DNA from: Candidatus Altarchaeota archaeon | GTDB lineage: Archaea; SpSt-1190 | Direction of reading: 5' to 3' | Assembly: GCA_018221005.1 (NCBI GenBank) | Contig: JAAOXW010000028.1 | Span: 1 to 11,357, forward strand | DNA: 11,357 nucleotides | Part shown: positions 5,905-11,357 of the stretch, piece after piece | Layout: every line of letters begins with the position of its first letter | Position numbering within the stretch: position 1 is the first letter of the stretch | Notes under the pieces: generated by a model | What the model was told of the DNA's origin: nothing | The model's database searches: none | Seen by the model: only the letters and a program-made list of their open reading frames with translations | Position numbers and translations under genes: made by a program

Positions 5905-6659
5905 ATTAGTCTTGAAATCACACCCGAATTGGTATAGTGCCACCAGTTGGCTAATTCATCCTCAAAACGCTTTACGTCCCCAAACTTTCTTTTCATAACT
6001 GCATGAAACCTCTTTCCATGACTCATGTATCTCAAGTGTAACATCTCATGAAAAACAACGTAATCAATTAACTGCGGGGGAAGGAAAATCAATCTCAAAT
6101 TGAAATTTAAGTTTCTCTTTGAAGAACAACTCCCCCAAGAAGTCCTTTGGTTTTTTATTCGGAAGCCTACAGGTTCCTGTCTGAGTTCCTCCGAAAAAGT
6201 TTTGAGTCTATTATTAAGTTCATCCCTGAAACGTTTTTTAAGTAAATTCTTAACTCTTGTTTTATGTCGGGATGATTCCCAATTCATATGAATGATTTTT
6301 TGTCCAAAATCAACTCTTGCACCTCTTCCTTTAATGTAGTTTACAAAAGTGAATGGACCTCCAAGAACCATAATCTGATTTTTCCCGTGCCATTTTTTAA
6401 TTACCTCAAGTCGCTGTTTAAGTTTCAAATAATGTTTCAACACCCATCTTTTCTTTTCAAGTAGAATGGCCTTTTCATTTAACTCTCTTCGAGATAAAAA
6501 GATCCAGAGTTGACCCTTGTCAAACTCCAGCCGCGTATTTTTTATGGAACGTCGTTCCACTCGGTAAGGAATTTTAATTCCGTCCAACAGCATAGTCTTA
6601 ACGGGAGTGTCTGTATAATTCCACAAATCGTCCATCATCACATCCCGTTGAGTTTCCAC
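5901..6659 (-). CDS. YgjP-type zinc metallopeptidase domain protein (DUF45, M48-like)
   Basis: A predicted soluble zinc metallopeptidase of about 252 residues, the usual size for the family. Residues about 20-120 hold the N-terminal family pattern (GIKIPYRVERRSIKNTRL, then the beta-rich region ending near VDFGQKIIHM). The conserved block RTSWGSCSSKRNLNFNLRL sits at about 172-190. The active-site helix is DYVVFHEMLHLRYMSHGKRFH, with HExxH (H204, E205, H208) and a third histidine ligand at H215. Bacterial YgjP members are often annotated near type I restriction genes, but no such genes are visible here. The start is GTG 6659; a weak TTAATAA (6679-6685) lies 23 nt upstream. ATG codons at residues 8-9 are an alternative. 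The stop overlaps that of CorA by 4 bp (TTAA). Substrate unknown. Confidence 0.85.
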   Translation of the reverse strand: METQRDVMMDDLWNYTDTPVKTMLLDGIKIPYRVERRSIKNTRLEFDKGQLWIFLSRRELNEKAILLEKKRWVLKHYLKLKQRLEVIKKWHGKNQIMVLGGPFTFVNYIKGRGARVDFGQKIIHMNWESSRHKTRVKNLLKKRFRDELNNRLKTFSEELRQEPVGFRIKNQRTSWGSCSSKRNLNFNLRLIFLPPQLIDYVVFHEMLHLRYMSHGKRFHAVMKRKFGDVKRFEDELANWWHYTNSGVISRLI

Positions 6660-6689
6660 ACAAGGCTGAAAAGCACCATTATTAACGGT

Positions 6690-6695
6690 TTTATA
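6690..6695 (+). promoter_or_regulatory. TATA-like box for the flavodoxin-like gene
   Basis: TTTATA centred about 25.5 nt before the ATG at 6718. The minus-strand reading (GTATAAAA) is also TATA-like, but lies 33 nt from GTG 6659. Confidence 0.5.
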
Positions 6696-6717
6696 CTACC
6701 TAAGTTCCAGTCTATTT

Positions 6718-7284
6718 ATGGTCGCTTCAGTAATATACAGCTCTTTTGCAGGGAATACAGGACGAATTGCAAAAGTAATTGCCAAGGAACTTGGGACTGA
6801 GGCTATCAAAGTTAGTCAACTTCCCCCTGAATGGGCACCCACCGGCTTAATTGTAATAGGGACTAGTGTTTACGCAGGGAAACCATCTCGCGCCCTCATC
6901 AAATGGCTTTATGATTCTCCATCCTTCCGAGGAAAACGAGCAGCAGTTTTTGTAGCTGCGGGGGATGAGGAGGGACAGGGCAAAGATGTTGCCAAATGGG
7001 TGGCTCAAGTCCTTGAATCAAAGGGGGCCAAAGTTCGAGAAGCTTTTGTATGTAAGGAAAGTCTTTTGTGGATTTTTGGTCTGGGACAACCAAGTGAAAA
7101 AGAAATTGCAGGTGCACGAAAATTTGCCAAAAAGATTGCACCCCGTAAGAGAGCTACTGTGAAAAAGAAAATCGCAAAACCCAAACTTAAGAAGAAAAAA
7201 ACTACACCTGTTGCTAAGAAACGTAAAGCGGTTAAAAGAAAACCCGCAAAGAACAAAGTGAAGACTTCCAAGAAAAAGAAGTAA
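6718..7284 (+). CDS. Flavodoxin-like FMN protein with a long lysine-rich C-terminal tail
   Basis: Residues 1-140 form a flavodoxin-type alpha/beta domain. A first strand (VASVIYSS) leads to a phosphate-binding loop SSFAGNTGRIAK (residues 8-19). Further strands follow at GLIVIGTSVYAGKPS (43-57) and RAAVFVAAGDEEGQGKD (74-90), the latter two resembling the FMN-contacting loops of protoporphyrinogen-oxidase-like flavodoxins. Such proteins carry electrons or reduce small substrates. Residues 141-188 are a separate basic tail with 22 Lys and 4 Arg in 48 residues, rich in Ala, Pro and Thr, resembling histone H1-type or nucleic-acid-binding tails. It is not part of normal flavodoxins. The ATG at 6718 follows a TATA-like box. 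The stop is 2 bp from that of the convergent lipid enzyme gene. Flavodoxin fold is likely; redox partner and role of the tail are unknown. Confidence 0.8.
   Translation: MVASVIYSSFAGNTGRIAKVIAKELGTEAIKVSQLPPEWAPTGLIVIGTSVYAGKPSRALIKWLYDSPSFRGKRAAVFVAAGDEEGQGKDVAKWVAQVLESKGAKVREAFVCKESLLWIFGLGQPSEKEIAGARKFAKKIAPRKRATVKKKIAKPKLKKKKTTPVAKKRKAVKRKPAKNKVKTSKKKK
7195..7201 (-). terminator. Possible oligo-T terminator for the CDP-alcohol phosphatidyltransferase gene
   Basis: A7 on the plus strand, within the lysine codons of the flavodoxin tail, gives T7 on the minus strand about 86 nt past the convergent gene's stop. A T5 lies nearer at 7273-7277. Terminator function is inferred only from T-tract rules in archaea. 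Confidence 0.3.
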
Positions 7285-7286
7285 AG

Positions 7287-7805
7287 TTATCTGTACTTTC
7301 CAAATCTAATTGCATGAACTACTGACCACATTGCCATGGCGCTACCAATTACTGCGAGCCCAACAATTACAATCTGACTTCTGAAAACAAGTATCATCAA
7401 GTTTGCAGCGTATACTGTTGCACCAAAGGGCTTCCATATGGGATTGGTGGGAAGTCTTCCGCGGTCTTCAGTGATGTTTAACGCGAATGCACAACCCGTC
7501 AGGACTAACAAAAGCCAGAGGGGGTACATCCCTGCATAAGTTAACATAAAAATAACTGCTGCATTTAGAACAAAATCAACACCTGTATCTAAATTAGCTC
7601 CAAGCACAGAAGTCACGTTCAGTTTTCTGGCAAGAAACCCGTCTACCATATCTGTGAGATATGCAGAGGCAAGTATCCACGTTGCTAATTTTATTTGGCC
7701 CCCCAAAAAGAAGTGAACAAAAACTGGAATGAGTGCCAGACGGACTAGTGTGAAAAAATTTGGCAACCACCGCCAACTACTTTTTACTTCCGGGGCCTGT
7801 GACAT
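7287..7805 (-). CDS. CDP-alcohol phosphatidyltransferase (PgsA-like)
   Basis: An integral membrane enzyme that moves a phospholipid headgroup between a CDP-activated lipid and an alcohol. In archaea the donor would be CDP-archaeol and the acceptor glycerol-3-phosphate, inositol phosphate or serine. The 172 residues hold the complete signature D-x2-DG-x2-AR-x8-G-x3-D-x3-D at residues 52-77 (D52, D55, G56, A59, R60, G69, D73, D77), which binds two metals and the substrate. The N-terminal LPNFFTLVRLALIPVF is typical of PgsA. Several hydrophobic segments follow and the protein ends with basic residues (FGKYR). The ATG at 7805 is 25.5 nt after a minus-strand TTAATA. It is convergent with the flavodoxin gene, 2 bp apart. 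The family is firm; the acceptor is not determined, though the N-terminus leans to a glycerol-phosphate type. Confidence 0.88.
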   Translation of the reverse strand: MSQAPEVKSSWRWLPNFFTLVRLALIPVFVHFFLGGQIKLATWILASAYLTDMVDGFLARKLNVTSVLGANLDTGVDFVLNAAVIFMLTYAGMYPLWLLLVLTGCAFALNITEDRGRLPTNPIWKPFGATVYAANLMILVFRSQIVIVGLAVIGSAMAMWSVVHAIRFGKYR

Positions 7806-7827
7806 ATACTGCTTCCCTTTTCGAAGG

Positions 7828-7833
7828 TATTAA
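7828..7833 (-). promoter_or_regulatory. TATA-like box for the phosphatidyltransferase gene
   Basis: Minus-strand TTAATA centred 25.5 nt before ATG 7805. It lies in the 57-bp gap after the PolB stop. Confidence 0.45.
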
Positions 7834-7862
7834 GCGTTTGGTTGCCCAAAACTACTATATAT

Positions 7863-10178
7863 TCACAAAAAACCATCAAGTCCGGCTTGCTTGGCATTCA
7901 GACTCCTTTCTGACTCCCCAAAAACTTCCATGAGTCTCAAAAGGGGTGGAATTAATTGATGCCCAATATAGTAGTCTACATCGTATTTTGTAGCCTTTTT
8001 CGCCCAAATTGCACGACTCGAGATGGTTCCCTTACCGGGTTGAACTACATATTTTATTAGCATCCCTGGCAGAATTGGTTCCCCCTCCTTCCTCATGTCT
8101 TTGGCCACTTTAACATGAGGTGCAAGTATGGCATATTCTTCTGGCGCCTTAGTTAATTGAGTTGTAATTATTAAGTCCTTGATAGGAATCTTTCCATCTC
8201 TTAATGCCTTCACTTTATTCCTTACAAGTTCCTTGGCTTCATCAACTCGGTCATCCAAAATTAGTCTTAGTGCATTGTCTTGAACTGTTCGTGCTAAGGG
8301 AGACCAATCTCTTCTCACCCTCTCCAACCCCTTCACCACCATTGAACCGTCTTTTCTCATCAAGGCATATCTTTTCTTAGTTACAAACAATCCGGTCTTA
8401 AAAATTCCCTCGAGGTCCAGTTGGATTGGTTTGGGGAGTGAATCATTCACTCTTTTCATAAAATCTCCAACTCGATTTTCAAAATCCTTGTCACTATGTG
8501 ATTCAGGATAATTCAACATAATTGAATCCGTATCACCGTAAATAACAGTGAAGCCTTCACCCTCCGCAATCTTCATAATTTCCTTAATATAGTGACGTCC
8601 CCACGCGGTAATCGCTTGTGCCCCTTCAAGAGTATACCACCTTGATCCTGCAAAACCAAGATAACCGTAGAAACTGTTTAGAATTAATTTTAATGCATTT
8701 GACTTGGCCTTCGCCAAAACCCACTCCTTACTGCCCCTTTTCGCCCTTTTTATACCATCTTTAATTTCCATCCTCCTGTCAAAAATTCCTTTCATTAATT
8801 CTGGCATGAAGCCTCGCGTTTTCTTACAAAAGTGAGCACCCCCCTCAATAGCAGTGTCTTCACACGCCTCATGTTCACACCCAACTGCATCTGGAGAAAT
8901 ATTATGTGCAATAATTATGGTGGGATACAAACTCCTAAAGTCACAAACCGCAACCCTATGATGAAGTCCTTTAACTGGGTCTTTCACAAAGGCCCCCGTG
9001 ATTCGTTGAGTATATCTCTCTGAAAAAACATCCCCTCTCGGTCTTGGGGGAATTAACATATTTTTGTCGAAGGCAGCCTTCATCAGCAACCACTCAACCA
9101 TCTGCCCTGAAGGCAGTCTTGAAACATCAAATACAGTTTGTCCAACAAGCTTTGACAATTCATAAATCATGGGCAGAACTTTTTCAGCAAGTAAGTAAGT
9201 TATCTTTGCATCTTGAAGTGAATAATCAAAGAGCTCGTGAAGTTTATCTGGGTTTTCCCACGCCTCCCTCATGCCTTCAGCACCACCTATTGCGGTTTTG
9301 GTTTCCCCCACCAACTCATTTGCAATTGTTCCCAAATCCAAACTTTCTGCCTGCAGGTAGGGTGCAAGTATGTTCCTTATGAAAATGTAGAGGTCAACTG
9401 GATTCATTCCGGGTAAATATGGTGCGGTTCCCCTCCCCCTCCTAACAAAACTTAGCGACCTGCCATTGAACATGGGGAGTATTCCTAATTTTTCTGCACG
9501 CTTAGCGATGAAAGCCCAATCAAAGGCATCACTATTGTAACCCACAATGACTGATGGTTTATACTCATTAACGAGCCTAACAAAGGCCTTTATCATGGCA
9601 GCTTCATTAGCTTCCCTCTGCAACCACTCTGGCCTATTCTTTTCATCAACTTCCGCCCAAGTAATTACTTTCTCAAGACCCTCCCCCCAAGCACTAATCA
9701 TAGTGATTGGGTCCCCCCCAATGTCAGATGGACTCTTTGACAAGGTCTCAATATCAAACGCCAAAACTCTCAAACTTTCAATTTCTTTCGTCCCCCGCTC
9801 AAATTTATCTGTGACTTCAACTAAGGGCTTTAATTTGTGATCAATCATATACCTCTTAACAAAAGGAATGTCATACTCTCGCCTTTCCCCATACGGTTTT
9901 ACTGCCGCCCTCCACTCTTGTATTTCTTTTGGATGTCTCACTGTAATTTTTACTGCTTCAACTTCCTTGTTGAGATCAATTTTTTTCACAACCTCAATCT
10001 TTTCTGCAGGTTTCATTCCCACCTTCAACTTCTCTAAATTTTCAATAGCCTTACTCGATTCAACAATGACATAGATATATGGCAGAAACTCAGAATCTTT
10101 CATGGTTTGTCCGTTTTGGCCAACTAGGGTGGTGACCACTTTATCCTTGCCACCATAATAAAGATCAGTAAGTATCAC
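7863..10178 (-). CDS. polB: Family B DNA polymerase with 3'-5' exonuclease
   Basis: Replicative/repair DNA polymerase, 771 residues, equal to the archaeal PolB norm, with no intein. The N-terminal domain carries EYDIPFVKRY (about 101-110), the segment that in archaeal PolB contributes to uracil read-ahead. Exonuclease motifs are intact: FDIET (D142, E144), YNSDAFD (N215, D220) and YSLQDA (D323). Polymerase motifs are intact: A, DFRSLYPTII (D413); B, KLILNSFYG (K497-G505); C, YGDTDS (D549, D551). The extreme C-terminus is QAGLDGFL, a Q-x2-L-x2-F-L PIP box for PCNA. The Cys/His set C434, H436, C439, H449 and C451 between motif A and the fingers could bind metal, but related enzymes have variable cysteines there. 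Start GTG 10178, 24.5 nt after a TATA-like box. Monocistronic by appearance, and the exonuclease and polymerase should both be active. Confidence 0.96.
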   Translation of the reverse strand: MILTDLYYGGKDKVVTTLVGQNGQTMKDSEFLPYIYVIVESSKAIENLEKLKVGMKPAEKIEVVKKIDLNKEVEAVKITVRHPKEIQEWRAAVKPYGERREYDIPFVKRYMIDHKLKPLVEVTDKFERGTKEIESLRVLAFDIETLSKSPSDIGGDPITMISAWGEGLEKVITWAEVDEKNRPEWLQREANEAAMIKAFVRLVNEYKPSVIVGYNSDAFDWAFIAKRAEKLGILPMFNGRSLSFVRRGRGTAPYLPGMNPVDLYIFIRNILAPYLQAESLDLGTIANELVGETKTAIGGAEGMREAWENPDKLHELFDYSLQDAKITYLLAEKVLPMIYELSKLVGQTVFDVSRLPSGQMVEWLLMKAAFDKNMLIPPRPRGDVFSERYTQRITGAFVKDPVKGLHHRVAVCDFRSLYPTIIIAHNISPDAVGCEHEACEDTAIEGGAHFCKKTRGFMPELMKGIFDRRMEIKDGIKRAKRGSKEWVLAKAKSNALKLILNSFYGYLGFAGSRWYTLEGAQAITAWGRHYIKEIMKIAEGEGFTVIYGDTDSIMLNYPESHSDKDFENRVGDFMKRVNDSLPKPIQLDLEGIFKTGLFVTKKRYALMRKDGSMVVKGLERVRRDWSPLARTVQDNALRLILDDRVDEAKELVRNKVKALRDGKIPIKDLIITTQLTKAPEEYAILAPHVKVAKDMRKEGEPILPGMLIKYVVQPGKGTISSRAIWAKKATKYDVDYYIGHQLIPPLLRLMEVFGESERSLNAKQAGLDGFL

Positions 10179-10196
10179 AAAAAATCCAACAAGCTA

Positions 10197-10206
10197 CAAT
10201 TAAAAA
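10197..10206 (-). promoter_or_regulatory. TATA-like box for polB
   Basis: Minus-strand TTTTTAATTG, its TTTAA core about 24 nt before GTG 10178, so a leaderless mRNA is likely. Confidence 0.45.
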
Positions 10207-10235
10207 CGGTCCGCATCTTGTGCCAATGACCTTCC

Positions 10236-10241
10236 AAAAAA
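10236..10241 (-). terminator. Possible oligo-T terminator of the TFE gene
   Basis: T6 on the minus strand begins one base after the TFE stop and about 30 bp before the polB TATA box. It is a simple candidate for archaeal T-tract termination that separates the two transcription units. Confidence 0.4.
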
Positions 10242-10242
10242 T

Positions 10243-10749
10243 TTATTGACCAAAAGTCCGCTCAATTTCCTTAAGTTGGCCCTCTAACTGTTTGATAATA
10301 TGACTATTATCTTTGAAATCCATCTTATAACTGCAATGGGGGCAAATAAACCCGACACTCATGGCCAGCTCAAACGGCACTCTTGTGCACCCACTCTCGC
10401 ACATAAAAAATTGGTGTTCAGTTTCCTTGTCAAGTTGAGTCCTCACAGCTACAATTTTATTTCTGCGAACCTTCTCAACAAGATGTTTTAGTTTGTGGTT
10501 TTCAAAACTCCACATATAAATGTACCAACCAGTTTCCTGGTCCTTGAACCGTTTGAATTTGACAAGTGAGCTATCGTAGAGTTTGTAAAGTATCTTTCTA
10601 ACCACCTTAACGTCCATCCCTAACCGCTCTGCTAAAGAAAACTCATCGATGCTTTCTTCCTCGGCAAGCTCCCCTACAACATCAAGAGAGTTGGCCCCAA
10701 CTACTTCCGCAAGTGCATTGACAACCATGGGATCCTTCAATAAAGTCAT
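10243..10749 (-). CDS. tfe: Transcription factor E, alpha subunit (TFE)
   Basis: TFE joins RNA polymerase with TBP and TFB at promoters and helps DNA opening. The 168 residues fit archaeal TFE. Residues about 1-85 are the extended winged helix (VVGELAEEESIDEFSLAERL, then VVRKILYKLYDSSLVKFKR and WYIYMW). A linker helix follows at about 85-112. The zinc ribbon holds C117, C121, C136 and C139 (FMCESGC ... GFICPHC), so the first knuckle is C-x3-C, not the usual C-x2-C. A short helical C-terminus (HIIKQLEGQLKEIERTFGQ) ends it. The ATG at 10749 is preceded by a strong TTTATAAAAA box about 26-28 nt upstream. The gene lies between polB and the site-2 protease on one strand, but separate promoters and a T6 tract suggest separate transcripts. 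Identity is secure. Confidence 0.93.
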   Translation of the reverse strand: MTLLKDPMVVNALAEVVGANSLDVVGELAEEESIDEFSLAERLGMDVKVVRKILYKLYDSSLVKFKRFKDQETGWYIYMWSFENHKLKHLVEKVRRNKIVAVRTQLDKETEHQFFMCESGCTRVPFELAMSVGFICPHCSYKMDFKDNSHIIKQLEGQLKEIERTFGQ

Positions 10750-10771
10750 ATTCTTTCTATAGCACGTTTTC

Positions 10772-10781
10772 TTTTTATAAA
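10772..10781 (-). promoter_or_regulatory. TATA box for the TFE gene
   Basis: Minus-strand TTTATAAAAA, the closest match to the archaeal consensus in the window. It is centred about 26-28 nt before ATG 10749 and lies in the 35-bp gap after the site-2 protease stop. Confidence 0.6.
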
Positions 10782-10784
10782 GGT

Positions 10785-11357
10785 TTATCCACTCAAGAGT
10801 AAAAGATACGGTAAAAATATGTTAATTAAGAGTAAGAAGAGGGCAACTTTACCAATTCTACGCCCCCACTGCCCCATTAGGTCCTCAATCATGCGTCCAC
10901 CATCTAAGAACCCCGCAGGTAGCAAATTTATGATGCCAACCCCTAGATTTAGGTTGAAAAGAAGCAGTAAGAAACCCACAATTCGCGCTGCAAATCTCCA
11001 GTTAGGCGTCATCTCCACCTTGGGGGTAAGGACAATGCCAAGCATTACTCTACCATCAACTTCAATGGTGGTTCCTATGACTGTCCCATTAGCAGTCTCA
11101 ATTTCAATTTCCTGACCGGTCTCAATACCTTCCATGGCCTCCACAAGCGTACTTAGGTCCTTCACTTCGTGACCATTAATACCAATTACCAAGTCTCCCG
11201 GCACCAAATTAATGGCGGGATTAGTAACATTTAGAATCTCAACCCCCTGTAAATCTATGTGGCTTTCCACAATTGGAGCCGATATAAAGAATAATCCAAG
11301 TGCTAACAGGGCAAGAATAAAATTCCCCATCGAACCCGCCGCCAAAACTCTCATCCT
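10785..11357 (-). CDS. Site-2-type membrane metalloprotease with PDZ domain (N-terminus outside window)
   Basis: A zinc protease acting inside the membrane on regulatory or signal-type substrates (M50 family). The frame runs to the window edge, so the N-terminal part, including HExxH, is missing. About 190 residues are visible. RVLAAGSMGNFILALLALGLFF (start) matches the family's second TM segment with its conserved G...N. A PDZ-like domain occupies about residues 30-115 (ILNVTNPAINLVPGDLVIGI, then NGHEVKDLSTLVEAMEGI, with KVEMTP at its end). The second catalytic motif NLLPAGFLDGGR (about 143-154) carries the Asp zinc ligand. A final hydrophobic helix closes the protein. The apparent internal ATG at 11354 is not the start. 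With the presenilin-like gene, this is the second intramembrane protease in the window. Identity is strong; substrate unknown. Confidence 0.88.
   Translation of the reverse strand, partial: RMRVLAAGSMGNFILALLALGLFFISAPIVESHIDLQGVEILNVTNPAINLVPGDLVIGINGHEVKDLSTLVEAMEGIETGQEIEIETANGTVIGTTIEVDGRVMLGIVLTPKVEMTPNWRFAARIVGFLLLLFNLNLGVGIINLLPAGFLDGGRMIEDLMGQWGRRIGKVALFLLLINIFLPYLLLLSG

Noticed and set aside
6899..7271. Overlapping minus-strand ORFs opposite the flavodoxin gene
   Set aside because: Phe/Leu-rich products are explained by the complement of Lys codons in the tail; no independent support. Unlike 4186-4335, no catalytic motif is encoded on that strand.
8825..8877. Cys/His cluster C434-H436-C439...H449-C451 of PolB as a new zinc site
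   Set aside because: Archaeal PolB proteins vary in cysteines in this region, some as disulfides. The sequence alone does not show metal binding.
9044..9382. 112-codon plus ORF within polB
   Set aside because: Lies opposite the exonuclease domain (around the third exonuclease motif), with no domain pattern or promoter of its own.
10327..10400. C-x3-C in TFE as a broken zinc ribbon
   Set aside because: All four cysteines are present and the rest of the fold is intact; spacing variation in the first knuckle is tolerated in zinc ribbons.
1..11357. tRNA, rRNA, CRISPR array, IS element or riboswitch
   Set aside because: Non-coding gaps are all under about 110 bp. None contains a cloverleaf, direct-repeat array, terminal inverted repeats flanking a transposase, or a known aptamer-like pattern visible by eye.

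Overview
The window reads as a gene-dense, AT-rich archaeal chromosome segment. The lineage evidence is a family B DNA polymerase with a C-terminal PCNA-binding peptide, transcription factor E, an RPA-type single-strand DNA-binding protein, a presenilin-type intramembrane protease, and TATA boxes about 24-26 nt upstream of the start codons. A class II (not class I) lysyl-tRNA synthetase and very tight packing would suit a DPANN or another small-genome euryarchaeal-side lineage, but the exact phylum cannot be settled from the sequence alone. No bacterial-type operons, mobile elements, CRISPR arrays, tRNA or rRNA genes were seen.

Layout: (1) 1-948 (+) is the 3' part of lysS, cut by the window edge. 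(2) 954-2761 (-) is a two-gene operon with a TAATG junction: an unrecognised wHTH/possible PD-(D/E)XK-fold protein followed by RPA. (3) 2865-3002 (-) is a 45-residue ORF predicted to form a near-perfect coiled coil. It shares a palindromic TATA box with the divergent YhaM-like HD-domain exoribonuclease (3050-4021, +). (4) 4048-4335 (+) is a small two-TM protein with a lysine-rich tail, overlapping tail-to-tail with a presenilin-like protease (4186-4926, -). (5) 4960-5904 (+) is a CorA-type transporter with GAN in place of GMN. It converges on a YgjP-type metallopeptidase (5901-6659, -). (6) 6718-7284 (+) is a flavodoxin-like protein with a 48-residue lysine-rich tail, converging on a CDP-alcohol phosphatidyltransferase (7287-7805, -). 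(7) 7863-10178 (-) is DNA polymerase B, 10243-10749 (-) is TFE alpha, and 10785-11357 (-) is a site-2 protease cut by the right edge.

Most genes appear to be separate transcription units. A TATA-like box sits 23-26 nt before nearly every start codon, which implies leaderless mRNAs, and half of the starts are GTG. Functionally the window mixes replication/repair (PolB, RPA, the RPA-linked unknown), transcription (TFE), RNA decay (YhaM-like), translation (LysRS), three proteases of different classes (presenilin-like, S2P, YgjP-like), ion transport and lipid headgroup synthesis.

No large new defence or mobile system is visible. The observations best worth following up are the codon-register antisense overlap that places a lysine-rich tail opposite the presenilin PAL motif, the RPA-linked unknown protein with a probably degenerate nuclease core, the 45-residue coiled-coil microprotein on a bidirectional TATA box, the GAN variant of CorA, and the flavodoxin with a histone-like basic tail.
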